Positions 51,930-63,733 of a stretch of DNA of 64,000 nucleotides are shown here, in pieces (positions within the stretch are counted from its first letter, which is position 1; each line of letters starts with the position of its first letter). Position numbers and translations under genes: made by a program. Under the pieces are notes generated by a model. It did not search any database. It saw only the letters and a program-made list of their open reading frames with translations, and was not told where the DNA came from. The stretch is from Symsagittifera roscoffensis (lineage: Eukaryota > Xenacoelomorpha > Acoela > Convolutidae), in contig NC_087071.1 in NCBI RefSeq assembly GCF_963678635.1, positions 37,966,438 through 38,030,437 of the forward strand. The letters are read 5' to 3'.

Positions 51930-54123
51930 TCAAATCGTGCCCCTTGTCTTCGAGGTACTTGGTCCTGACACACTCGACATCGTAATCTGCCTTGCCAGTT
52001 CTTCTTCGTCATCGGAACTGATTACGATCTCTTCCCATGCCTTCAGCTGCTCGTAGGCCCGCTTCCACTCCCTTTGCTCTTATAGTCTTTTCGCCTGATT
52101 CAGCAGACCCTTTGCTTTAGATTCCTGATTCATGCAAAAAGAATTGTGCAAACTCAGGCTCACGTTCTTTGCCAAGTCCTCCTGCAATATCGATTCTCTC
52201 GCTTTGGTGTTATCTCGAGACCTTCTACTAACTCTTTTCCAACCCCTGGTTATCGCATTGCGATGGGTTAGCAAGGGTCTCTTCAAAACTTCCGGCCCTA
52301 TCTCGGCCAGGAACTGTCAATACTCTTTCTGGTGCTTCTTCATGTAGTCCTTTGTCCCCGTGTACAACCAAGGCGTCAACGTCGCTCGAAACCATGGGAA
52401 GAATCTTATGCGACTCCTCACGTGCCTCACCTCCATGGGTATAGAGAATACTTTGCACGCAGTCTCAAACCACTCAACCTCCGGTTGTAGTCAATGGCAT
52501 GTAATGATTTCGCTGTTGGTGCCCACGACTCTCGATATTTCGTCACGTTTTCCTCGATCCACAGCAACGCCAGCATCGAGCTCACCACGAAAAGGGTGAC
52601 CTTCTGCTGATGGTCAGGTAACCCGACTGACCGAATTTCTTCCACATCCCATATCAAGCAGAGGTTCGAATGCTCCGGATACCATACTGTCTGTGCCAGG
52701 CAGTGGCATGGGCATTCTTCATGCGTCAGACTGATACTCCGGAGATTGCGTTCTCCCGAAGCTTCCACCAGAGGTTCAAACTCCATCATTTTCTCATGTG
52801 TCACGTCATTTTCTTCCATGGCTGGGGCACTATTCATCGCTTTCCCGATCGTGTTCTGTCTCTCGAAATCACTCGTGTTTTCGCTTTCTAAGCTCAAGAG
52901 TTCCCCCCAGATCTCACTCAAGTTCTCTCTTTGATTCCCTGGCACAGCTCCCAGGATCTTTTTCAACAGTCTATGTGAGTGATGCGACATTCGAGCCTGT
53001 CGTACACTTTTGGGTATCGAGAAGGCTTTGTCAATTACTACCCTCTGACTGGATGCCTTCACCATCGCCATGTGTAATGGGAAGTGGCTTCCACGCAGAT
53101 TGGCCATTACCGATCCCACCAAAGATTTCGCACTCATTGGCAAACTGTAGGCTTCATTCAGGGGAAACCCCATCTCCGCCTCAAGACCAATCTTCCATCC
53201 TCTGATGTGCTTCGGGACCATTTGTAACACTCCAGGCCATGACTCCACGCTCAACGCCGTCACCAATTGGTGTTCGGATTCTAGCATCTCCAGTAATTGC
53301 AAGCTGCATCTCCTGGAGAAGAATCCCAATGCCGTCGCTATGTTCACAGTGGTGCTCGCATAGCATTCAGCCACTATCTGCACCTCAATTTGTTCTTTCT
53401 CCGTGATGTCATCAAACCACGTGATAGTTCCTCCTTCTGAAAAGATTCCATTCTGACGCTGGATCGTCCGTCACAAGAACGCTCTCCACCTCCACACACT
53501 AGGTCCAGACAATTACCCGGTCCCATCTTCTTCACTAACTTATCCAGCTTGCTCGTTGTTTCCTCCGATTCCTTTCGATGAGGTAGGATTAGTTTGTGCA
53601 CCACGTTCAGATTCCCCAAGTCCTCATCTTTTGCTGGTGACAGTCTCACTTGCTCTGCGACTTCTTCAATCAAACTCGCGTGGGGATGTGGGCACCAATA
53701 GGGTCTCAACTAGTTCCAAACAGTCCCCAAATTTGTAATCAACATGTCGTTTCCATTTCCCATCTTTAGTTCTACCCTCTTATTCGAGCGCGGCACGCTG
53801 ATCACCTCTGGTATCTTCTCAAGTAACAGACCTAGGCTTGGCCTTTCCCTTTCCGTCAGGTCAATCTCAATGATTTTCTCCGTTCAGAAATTTAACAATT
53901 CCGCCACCTCAAAATTCATGTTGGCGTTTCCGGCCTCCGAACCAAGAAAGGGTTATAAGCTATTCCCATCACTCAAGACACATTTTGATATTCTCCCCGT
54001 TTTGTGGGCTTCGCATAGTCTTCTGCTCGAGCCAAACTATGATGTAAGTCATGCCCCTCCTCAAATTTCTGGTTGTAGAACCTTCGTATTTTATCAAGCT
54101 TCCTGTCATACTGGAGGGTATGA
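51930..54123 (-). pseudogene. Giant element B: broken fused ORF-X/ORF-Y
   Basis: Homologous to 26553-28500 of element A. From high to low coordinates it has the end of ORF-X (LLFERG-type region on the opposite reading, then LRPYWCPHPHASLIEE), continues without a stop (EQVRLSPAKDEDLGNLNVV) into ORF-Y (GNCLDLVCGGGERSCDG; HEECPCHCLAQTVWYP; WEEIVISSDDEEELARQ) and ends at 51930. Several nonsense codons (one near 53709) and frameshifts make it non-functional. It is cut at 54123 by the Gypsy LTR. Confidence 0.85.
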
Positions 54124-54370
54124 TGTTCTAATACTTGAATCCGAATGGATCGATAAACCTTAATTCTAAGTCGGAGCGAAAGAAACGACTAGTTGACAGA
54201 CAACATTAATTCAACTCTCTTTTCCTATTGCAGCTAGAGTTCGTTCTCTCTGTCTACCAAGGTCAAGTGACCAGCCATCTAGTCGTTAAACATAAGATTC
54301 TAAATAATATAAATAACATACATATAAGGTTAGTTTGTCGATCCAGACCGGATGACATTCGCCCTTGACA
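54124..54370 (-). repeat. 3' LTR of the Gypsy remnant (element 3)
   Basis: 247 bp, TGTCAAGGGCG...TAGAACA on the minus strand, just after the element 3 coding end once the LINE insertion is removed. Inside, TGGATCGAYAAAC occurs inverted near both ends. Size and start resemble the element 1 LTR. The partner LTR is missing, so the call rests on position and ends. Confidence 0.5.
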
Positions 54371-54423
54371 ACAAAAATTTATAAACTATTGTTTTGTAAA
54401 TTGAGTTTTAAAGTCCCCTTATT

Positions 54424-54445
54424 ATTATTATTATTATTATTATTT
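54424..54445. repeat. (ATT)n tail of the LINE
   Basis: About seven ATT/AAT units at the 3' terminus of the LINE, directly after a conserved hairpin-like TGATTTATCAC. Confidence 0.8.
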
Positions 54446-54542
54446 TAATGGATTTAGTGATAAATCACAAGGGGTTTCCCCCAAAGGTATTTCTGTTAAA
54501 AACGAGTCTACAGTTGTTTCGATTGCAGTCACAAAAGGTAAC

Positions 54543-57434
54543 CTAGGAGCAAGAATTGCTTTCATTGTAAAACGCATGCAAGTATTCCCAGAACCATTTC
54601 AACAAGTCCGATTTCAGGGTGGAGGAGAAAATATCAATGTCCTCAGGCAAGCGATTTGCTGTTCTAGTAGCTTGGAAACAAAAATTTTGCTCACATAAAC
54701 TTTTCAAGGGCCTAATGCTGGTAAAACTGACTATAGGACCATGTCGCAATACTCGAGGTCTCGTTTGGGTAGGTTCTTGCAGAGAAAACCCTTGCGAAGG
54801 CCCTTCCCGTGAGTCCTGAGGTGAATGGAAGAATTGAATATGCTCGCTGAAGTTGTAATCGAAGTAATCAGTCACAATTTTCCGCAGAAAAAAAAAGGTG
54901 TTCAGTTGGATGTAATAAGCAACTGGAAGAATGTTTAGGAAGGTTAGAGCACTGGTGTAGCTCATGTGAGGGAGACACCACTTACAGAATTTTTTCTGTA
55001 CGTTCTCTAGAACTGATATGTTTGTCTTAGATAAGGCGCAACAATTTGATCCAAACAGCAAGGATGGAACAACCATGCTTTTGTAGAGGTTGAGTTTGCT
55101 GTAAAATGGCAGACTCGACGTGTTTCTTTTGAGCATGTGGAAAACTTTGATGGATTTTGCGGCAACTGCTTTGAAATGATTGTTCCATTTAAGATCGCTA
55201 CGAACAAGAATACCAAGATCTTTTTGAACATCTGTTCGAGGAATCACTTCGCCGTTGAAGTTATATGCAGTATCGTTGTTTTTACCAAAATGGATGTGAG
55301 TACATTTTGCGACGTTGAAGGGCATTTTATTAGCAACACTCCAATTATAAATTAGAGAAAGTTCAGACTGGAAAGAAGTCGAACTGTTAGTCCGAATAAA
55401 CTTGGAGTCGTCAGCTAGTAAAAGAGGCTTCGAGTCAGCGCACGTTGATGGCAAGTCATTAATGAAAAACAGGAATAGTAAAGCTCCAAGTACTGATCCT
55501 TGCGGAACCCCGCTAGTTACTTCAATTTAGCCAGATATTTTGTCTCCTACTTTAATTCTCTGAGAGCGGTTGTTCAAATATGATTTGATCAATTTGAGAA
55601 ACTTTCCACGTACACCATATTGAAAAAGTTTGAATAACAATATCCCGTGGTCCACTTTATCGAACGCTTTCTCAAAATCGGTGTAAATAACATCAATGGA
55701 ATTTTCATACTCAATTTTTTTGTAAAGGTGATCGAGATATATCAAAAGTTGAATTTCGACAGATCTTCCTTTCCGAAAACCAAATTGTGCATTGTGTATC
55801 AAGGGCTTGAAATGATTGTATAGACTTCGAAACATGCATCGTTCGAGGATCTTGCAAGATATATCAAGAAGAGAAATGGGTCTATAGTTGGTTACATTTC
55901 GCTTGTCACCTTTCTTGTGAATTGGTGTTACTATTGCGGTTTTCCATTGCTGTGGGAAGACACATGTCTGTTTGATATTATTGAAAATTTGACTCAGGGA
56001 GTGGCATAGTGCACTGGCGACATTTTTGAACAGCGCTGGGGGTAGATTGTCGGGTCCACGTGACTTAGTTACGTTGAGGTCAAGGCAAATATCAAGAATA
56101 GATTCTTCCGAAGTATCAAAGGTATCAATGATTTGATATTCGTGCGCTAAAAATCGGTTGCTTTGAATTGAGTCCTCATCATCTAATGATGATGATAAGA
56201 TGAACACGCTAGAGAAGAAGGAAGCAAATAGATCAGCCTTAGACTGATCTGAGTAAGCACATAGTTTATCTAGATAAACGTATGACGGTATGGTCGTTGT
56301 CTTAAATGTTCGAAAATACTTGAAAAGCTGATTTTTACTCCTGTTGCTGGCTAGTTCATTCTCATAGTTTTCCTTGTCTTTTCCTGTCAAGACTGTAACC
56401 TTTTCATTCTGTTTAGTAGTTTTCGGATTCGATCGACCAAACTTTTTCTCAAAAGTATGCAAACGCTTTATCTCGTTCGATGTTGAGGATGTGATCCATG
56501 GAGGCAGCTCACTGCGGTGCTTCGTTCGAATGGGGACAGTTTTGGAGATTATATGCTGTAACCAGTCATACCATTCCGAGAGTAAAACATTAGGGTTTGA
56601 CCAACAGTGACCTGTGAAGGGATTTCGCGATATCTGGAGCCTCATAGCTTCATAATTAGCTTTGGTGTAGCTGAAAACTTTTCCGGGTGTTGTACGCTTA
56701 GGCGAGTAAAGAACTGAAGATATAACAAAGGCGACAGGTATATGATCTGACAATTTACTAATGTTGTCTGTTACAGGTTTGATGTCAAGAACATCTGTGC
56801 TAGGCGACACCAAAACCAAATCTAACGTTTTTTCACGTGTTGTAGGAAACTGAACAGATTGGGTGAGATTTAGTTTTTCAATGCCAGTAATGAATCTTTG
56901 TTCGTCGGGAAATGTAGAAGAATAATCACGCCAGTCAATATCAAAGTTGAAGTCCCCACATATAACCACGTTTGAATATAAAGGGAAGACACTTTCAAGA
57001 TAAATAAAGAAGTGTTCAAGAAATTGGTGGTCTATAGCAAAGGGACTTGTCCTAGGAGGAAAGTAACAACAAACAAATAGCAAGGTTTCAGAAGTGGACG
57101 AGACTGTACAAGCTGTGCAATGGTGGACTATTTCATCAGGAAGGCGAACTGGTTCCGAACTATGTTCATTTTTTATTCCAATGAGAGTGTCGCCATGACT
57201 GGAGTGACCATGATCGTTCATTTCACGGTCGATTCGGTAAATATTGTATTGATTAAGAAATAGTTCAGAGTCACTTATCTCAGATGTTAGCCAGGTTTCG
57301 GTTAGGCATATAACGTCATGATTGCTCTTGAGAATATAATTTGCGAAAGAAGTTCTACGATTTTTATTAATGAGGCTTCGTGTATTAAAGCATAAGGCGG
57401 ATAACGGGTGGGTGTTGGAGGTGGTGTCAGATAG
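54543..57434 (-). pseudogene. LINE ORF2: endonuclease and reverse transcriptase
   Basis: The frame opens after the ORF1 stop. Endonuclease: FNTRSLINKN, VICLTETWLTSEISDSELF, VVICGDFNFDI, LSDHIPV. RT: SRGPDNLPPALF, TPIHKKGDKRNVTNYRPISL, NAQFGFRKGRSVEIQ, IYTDFEKAFDKVDH, then TSGVPQGSVLG and the catalytic LADD (usually YADD or FADD). One in-frame TAA (55527-55529) lies just before TSGVPQGS. The C-terminal domain follows to 54543. The first ATG of the main frame is at 57219-57221, downstream of the first endonuclease motifs, so initiation is probably upstream or by readthrough. Confidence 0.9.
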
Positions 57435-58255
57435 TCAGTCTTCTAACTGAACTTTCACTCCATTCTTGAAGAGCTCGCGATTTTTAATTTTCAGGTCTTT
57501 GGGTTTAACATTTTCGTTGTCGATGAGAAATCTGCGTTTTTCTAATAGCTTTTTCTTAATCTTGATTTCATCTGGTTTCAGGGATTTTGACAGGTAAACT
57601 TTGTATACTTTTTGGTTGTAAGTATTGGAGTAGTCTTTTAAGTGGGTTGCTCTTGATAATAATCTTTCAGATATTAACTCGTTTTTAAATTTGACGATAA
57701 TTGTCCTTGGTCGAGTGCTTTCAGGCTTGAATGGTCCAAGTAGCTTAATTGAAACAACAGGTTCATTAGTATCAATTCCTAGATGGGTTAAGACGCCATT
57801 TACATTGGTAACTTCATGTTCAAAATATCCGATCTTTGAGCTTTGTTATCACTTGCAGAGATGAATTCAGGGATACCACTAAAACGGAGTTCTTTTGCGT
57901 ATTCAACACCATTTTTGTTTAGCAAAACATCAGAATATGACTTAGCTTGGGGATTTGAAGATGATTGGCCGGAAGAATCCAGTTCGGGGCGACGTGCAGA
58001 GTTGTTGGTAAGTGACTCTTTCAACTCCTTCAAGTCTGTCTTGAGAGATGTGCTTTCGTCGAATCTTGATAACGTCTGACGGTGCTGGGACAACAACTCT
58101 TTGAACAAGCAAATGATAGAATCCTTCTTGGTTTTCGTGAGATATTTATTTATTTCATCGTCTGGGGACCCCATCAGTTGATCAATAGTTGGGTAGTAAC
58201 CATCGATCGAAACCAACCTCACGCGCTGCTGGGGAGCAGCATCAACTTCGGACAT
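57435..58255 (-). pseudogene. LINE ORF1, RNA-binding protein (one frameshift)
   Basis: ATG at 58253-58255 (MSEVDAAPQQRVR). The middle has a coiled-coil-like stretch and the ELRFSGIPE strand typical of LINE ORF1 RNA-recognition folds. One base is out near 57815. After that the frame reads NVNGVLTHLGID, STRPRTIIVKFKN and a basic C-terminus to TGA at 57435-57437. Unlike LINE-B it has no PHD finger. The TGA is followed by CTA and the ORF2 frame is the same. Confidence 0.75.
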
Positions 58256-58300
58256 CACAATATGAAAAATCTATTTAACAAGTTTATCACAACAATTAGG

Positions 58301-58561
58301 CTAACTTGTTCTTAGGACTGATAGTTTGAGTTTTATAGTCCCGGTAGGACTTTTTGGCATTATTTTTTCAGTTTGTGTATTTTTCTTGGCAGTTTCTTCT
58401 CCCTGGCTTTCGTGTTCCTCCTCGTCGTCATTCTTATTGTTTTCCGCTCCACCTTCTTGGCAAATTTTTGTGTTGATCAATAAAATATCGTTATTCGTGT
58501 CGGTTGGTTCATCTTCAATTTGTGGCGAAATTAAATTAACAACTTCAGTTTGATTGGTCAT
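58301..58561 (-). pseudogene. Element 3: acidic C-terminal frame
   Basis: MTNQTEVVNLISPQ followed by Asp/Glu-rich sequence (NNKNDDEEEHESQGEET). It starts 20 bp after the previous frame ends and is cut by the LINE insertion at 58325. It corresponds in place to the acidic extension of element 1. Confidence 0.5.
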
Positions 58562-58581
58562 GCTTTTCGGACTAATTGCTT

Positions 58582-59925
58582 CTATGAGTTGGATGCATGC
58601 TTTGAATTGGGGAGTTTTTTCAGTAGAGCCATTTCCTGAATTAGAGGTTTTAGGCTGGGATAAGCGTTTTCTTGTCTATCCGGTGGTGAATCGATTTGAA
58701 ATCTACTTGGTTGTTTTGTTTCTTCGTTTTTCTTATCTTCGATCGCGTTAATAGGCACTGGGTTTCCAAAAGCATGCGAAAGCACCGATTTGCCGTTTCG
58801 TGTTGCTTTCCTCAATGGTTCCGGTGCATTCGTTGGATGAGTTTGTTTTTTGTTTTGCCGCTTTGGTGATGGGGCAATGTCTTCAGAGGAATCCGATGAT
58901 TGATCGTCCTCTTCGTGTTTGTCAGAGCTTGGTGTTGCTGTTTCATTGGCTTGCGAATTCCAACCAGGAATTTCTACTTGGAGACTCATCCCACTTTCTT
59001 GTTTGTAATTTCCTTGTGGCTCGCCCGTCGGTCCGTTTCCCCGTTGCTTTTGTTTTTCTTTTTGCTGAACTATCGGATTTTCCTTGTACGGGCTTTCTTT
59101 CCTTTTGTGGTGTTGGCGAGCGGTAGGATTCTCGATGTCTAAAAAACGTAGGCAAGGTCCTGATCTCCGTGCGGACTTATAAGCAACGTAATCACTGAGG
59201 CGAGACTGTCTGCATGGTCCGTATATTAAAGGGTTCGTTACAAAAGCAAAACCACTATTTCTTAAAAATCTTGGTTGTTTTCCGAATGTTTGAACCCAAG
59301 CAGTGTGTGGGGTATATGTAAGTATTTTTCCGTCTATGGTTTTATATTTCTGTTCGAACGTTCTCGGATCCTTTACCTTGGTCGCTATTCTTATTGTTTT
59401 TCGTGCTACCTGATCTATCCGTTTTTTCGTGTTTTTGTCTACCGTTGTTTGTAACCCTTTATACCTTACGTTCAACTTATTTTTGACTATTTCTATAGCT
59501 TTAGATTTTGCACCTGTGTCTTTCTGTTGTGTTGTTACGTCCGAGTTTGTCAATTCCAGTGGCATTTGTGGCTTTTGGTCTCGTTTGTTGATGGATCCTT
59601 CGTCTTCCGACCATCGTTGTAAGTCATGCAATACCTCAGCGGATAGGGGCGGCTTGGTAAGATTCTTGCGGTCTAAACATGCAAGTTTTGCATTTTTCCA
59701 ATTCAAATTTTCAGGTGAACTATTAGTTGCTAAGTTTGATAAAGGTGTGTTTGGTGTACGTCCCATGTGGGCCTCAAATGGTGAAATTTTTGTTACGCTA
59801 TGCGGTGTAATTCTGAGTGTTTTGATAATTTCTGCTACATCTGAAGCAAGTTTGTATGCTATATTGTTTTGTCTATTCTCATAACCGCTAATCTACGTTT
59901 TAAAGTTTGTATCATTCTCTCGAAC
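58582..59925 (-). pseudogene. Element 3: Gypsy integrase C-terminal part and extension
   Basis: The beginning (59925-59767) reads ERMIQTLKRRLAV, then after a shift ITPHSVTKISPFEAH, leading into MGRTPNTPLSNLATN. This aligns with the element 1 integrase end (SPFEAHFGRSPNT, then NLDW and C-x-D). The catalytic Asp residues are missing because the copy is truncated at 59925. The remaining ~380 codons are basic/acidic low-complexity linker. Confidence 0.75.
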
Positions 59926-60013
59926 ATACTCAATTTAATTAAAAATCTAGAAGCCATCAACTCTCAGCTGACTAGCTATTGACTTCAATCTTTGTACCCG
60001 ACTGTTTGCCTTT

Positions 60014-60082
60014 TGTAACATTCGCCTACTTAAGTCACATATGAGGCTAAGAGAAATAGGCCCTATAACCATTGGCTCAAGA
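60014..60082 (-). repeat. LTR-B end fragment, copy 2
   Basis: Same as 48173-48242, with the more LTR-A-like start TGTAACATTCG. Confidence 0.7.
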
Positions 60083-62437
60083 GTTGTTGTGATAAACTTA
60101 TTAAATAGTCTTTTTCATATTAAATATCTGGTGCTACGATGAGGTCAAGATTGGCCTCTAAAAGTCCAGATTGTTGCACTATGTGTTCCAAGTCAGTGGG
60201 GGAGAACTGGCTGATGTGCGAGGGCTGCGAAAAGTGGACGCATAGCTCGTGTATGGAATACTCTCATGATATCTTCTGGAGAGGACCGCAAATGTAGTTT
60301 CTGTGCAATGGGAGCCTTAGTGATGATATTCGTCTAAAACCTACTGTGGTTGTGGGCGAGCTGTCGAAAGGCATTGAGGACATCAAAGAGTCACTGGAGA
60401 TCATAAAATCTCGGCCTACGTGCAATCCTTCCCCTCCCCAACTGGAATATAAGTATTCTAGTTTCGTTAAATCTAGTTCCGATATATCTCAAGAATTGCG
60501 ATTTGGTGGTATGCCGGAAATTAGCATGGGTACTTACAGCAAAAGTGATAAATCGAATATTTTTGAGCATGATGAAAAAATGATAAGCGATACGATGAAA
60601 TTTCTTGGTGCAAATGCTTCAACGCAACTAATAAAAGACCCAGACAAATTTTGGTGAAGTTTCGAAATGTTATTACGGTAGATAGATCATTTGCGCGTGC
60701 AAAAATGTTGAAAAATTACGAACCAAACATCAAGGGAAACGAATATTCAGTTTTTCTATCAAAATACTTAAATAAAGAGGACCAAGAAAGGGAACAAAAC
60801 TTGTTAAAGAAAAGACGCAAACTACTCGAAAGCGGAAACGAAGCAAAGGATATAATAATAAGAAATAACATAATATAACTGAAAAACCAAGCAGTAAATT
60901 GCACTGAATGTCTACCAAACAAAACCGAAGAATTAATAGCATTATATTACAATGTAGGAAGTTTATTCAAACCAGAAAGAAGACAAATTTTTCGAAGAGT
61001 ATAATTTTAAAGAAATTTGACATTACTTGCATGTCTGAAACATGGCTTACAAATGACAACCGCGACTCCGAGATCTTTCTTGGAATTACAACTGTTTTCT
61101 ATCAAACAGAAGATCTTCTCTGCAATCAACATCTCACGGTAGAACAATAATTGGCGTTAAGTCAGGCCTAATGTCAAAACCTGCAAATTTTAGTTTAAAT
61201 ATCAACGGAGCGGCAGTAGCATGCTACATTAAGCTAGATAAACGGAAATTGCTTGTTGTCTCTTGTTATCTACCGCCTGCAAATAGCAAATATGCTCTGA
61301 AAACAAATGAAATAAATAACTTTTAAAGACACAAGTAAATTGCAGAAGAACTATGATTTGTTTATTTATGGTGACTTCAATTAACCCTCAAAAAATTGGT
61401 GCAACATTTCATCAATTAAAGAAACCGAAATATCATTTTTGGATGGAATAGAGAATCTTGAAATTCATCAAAATGTTAAGTTTAAAACTGTCACAACTGG
61501 TACTCTCGATTTGATCTTCACCAGCAATAAAATCCATATAACAGATGTTCATACTTTAGACAGTAACGAGAAATTGGGAAATTTTCAAACCATTATCCGG
61601 TCGAAATCTCTTTCAACTTACAGTAATCGGATCTTATGCGTCGTAAGTTTACTAAAGAGTCCTACTTAGCTATTGCAAAGGTGATTACGATTTGCTCAAG
61701 GAGCAAATACTAGAAAACTCTTTTGACACTTACTGTTGGTCAAAAGTAAATGTGATACTAAATCATTGTTATAACTGGTTATCCACGCTTATTGAAAAAT
61801 TTATTCCAAAGCGCACTAAACATAGATCATCCTTGCCGCCATGGATAAGTCAATCGACTTCGAGTCTTATTAAACGTTTACATACAGCTCGAAAGAAATA
61901 TACCTACTTTCATCCAAAAATTTTGCACTTAATTGAATAGACAGAAACGAACATCGAAATGGGCATAGCCGTTTATGAACAGTCTCTTGCGTCAGAGCAA
62001 TCAACGGGAAAACTTTCTAAATACTTTAAAGTTTTTCTTAAGTCAAGCTTACCAAGTACACTGAAGTACAAAAATGAGACCGCCAATACCGATCCATTAA
62101 AGGCAGAATTATTTTCGAAATTTTCCGCGTCTGTGTACATTGAATCGTGTACGTTCTTAGAACCACCCGAACCTGATTACAGTCCTTGATACAATTAGTT
62201 TTACTGAGCTCAAGATACGTGAAATTTGTCAATCGTTGAACACGAATAAAAGTAAAGGCCCCGACGATTTACCAACAGTACTGTTCTTTAAAACACAAGC
62301 AACTCTATCTCATTCTATCTATCAAATATTTTCTAAAATTTTCAAACTAGGCGTTTTCCAGACTACTGGAAAGCAGTTATAATCGACCCAATTCATAAAA
62401 AAGAAGATAAAAGTGACATTGAAAATTAAAGACCCGT
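60083..62437 (+). pseudogene. CR1-like LINE fragment, copy 2 (LINE-B2)
   Basis: Parallel to 48243-50600. ORF1 from ATG 60139 has the PHD-like start, the same in-frame TAG, and the same frame break before the VKFRNVITVDRS part. ORF2 pieces follow to the same truncation in RT. Some new one-base losses appear (for example near 61085 and 62340). Confidence 0.85.
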
Positions 62438-62468
62438 AAAAGCACCCAGGAGCGCCATAAAAACACTA

Positions 62469-63352
62469 TGTAACAGTCGCCTACTTAAGTCACACATGAG
62501 GTTAAAGAAAAATAGGCCCTATAATTATTGGCTCAAGAGTCAGGGACACTATCTCTTGTGTTTTCTACCTCAAGCGGACGGAGCCAATTCGGTTCACTTG
62601 CGACATGATACTAAAACCCGCGTTACAGCTTCGAGGCCACTACCAAAATACTCCCCCTCTAGAAAATAAGAACGCCCCCATACTCAGGTCTCAAAATACC
62701 TAAAATACACGAACGCCGTTAAAAACAGGGTGGGATCTATATATATAGTTATTTTTCATTAGATAGTGGACCTTTGATCTATTTCAGATGGATCAAACCA
62801 AAAACTCTCCCTAACTCAACATAACAAAATAAAACCCACTCAATAAAACTAAATTAGGTACTCACATACCGACACGACCTCTGGAAATGAGTAAAGAAAC
62901 TAAAAAGCAACTCTAGAATTGATTGGGTAATTAATTTTAACTCGAGAAATTTTAAATAAGTAAGTTTTAACTCAAGAAACAAGTTTTTGATCTGGACCAT
63001 TGGGCAGCTTCAGCTGTCCACCTTTCTACCGAAAGTTCACTCTGGTCCACTCTAGTTTATTTCCTCTCCACTCTTGATCACTTTCAGTCTTCTGCCAAGA
63101 ATAAGACAGCTCTACTCTCGTTCGAATTATATATTGGAAATTAAGAATAGAAATTTCCAGCTGCTATTTTTGACTACTTTCCCGCGATTGTAATTCGAAT
63201 CTTCTGATCTTATTTTTCTGATATTTTCAGTTGTCGCGAGAAACTTGAGAATGACATGCTCAACTCGAATTTTTGAAAATTTGCATTTCATGCCAAAATC
63301 AAGACTAAACGTTTTCTCAAGGTCAAATTTCCAAATATGACCGACTGGCACA
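62469..63352 (-). repeat. LTR-B2
   Basis: 884 bp copy of LTR-B1, with the same primer-binding-site sequence (62443-62457) on its low side and the polypurine-like sequence on its high side. Confidence 0.85.
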
Positions 63353-63733
63353 TACTCCCCGGACTCAAGGAGGTCGATGTCCTCATCGCGTGTCGTCGTC
63401 TGTCAGTGAGCCCCCAGAATGTTGAGTGCGTCTCAAGATACAGTACCAATGGTCATTTACAGAAGTTTGGAGCAGATTTAACTTTATCTACACCCCAAAA
63501 TTCACAAACCTGATAATTGTCACATTATCGCAAAACAGCATTCAAAATCTACATACACCTGCACCCTGAATTTCCGCTTTGTAAGCTAATGATTAAAATT
63601 TATTTTGTTTTACCCATTCAGAATATTGTCGTGCAGCTTTCTGATTCATCTAGTAGTTATAAAAAACTAGTAACAATAATTTTTTATAAAATTTTTTTTT
63701 CCGTGCCTTCATATTTCATCTGAAATCACACTC

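Larger units (their letters stand above)
54418..58325 (-). mobile_element. Near-full-length CR1-like LINE
   Basis: Flanked by a 17 bp duplication with one mismatch, TTGAGTTTTAAAGTCCC (54401-54417) and TTGAGTTTTATAGTCCC (58326-58342). The 3' end on the minus strand is a (AAT)n tail after the last ORF, as in CR1-type elements. ORF1 and ORF2 are present with one frameshift and one nonsense codon. It inserted into element 3. Its 5' end matches that of LINE-B1/B2. Confidence 0.88.

Noticed and set aside
54146-54345. A 200 bp MITE with TIRs GGATCGAYAAAC
   Set aside because: The inverted pair exists, but the whole 54124-54370 segment has LTR-like TGT...ACA ends and follows the element 3 coding end, so an LTR explains it better.
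55527-55529. Programmed stop in LINE ORF2
   Set aside because: The TAA lies within RT just before TSGVPQGS, where no boundary is expected. Simple decay is more likely.
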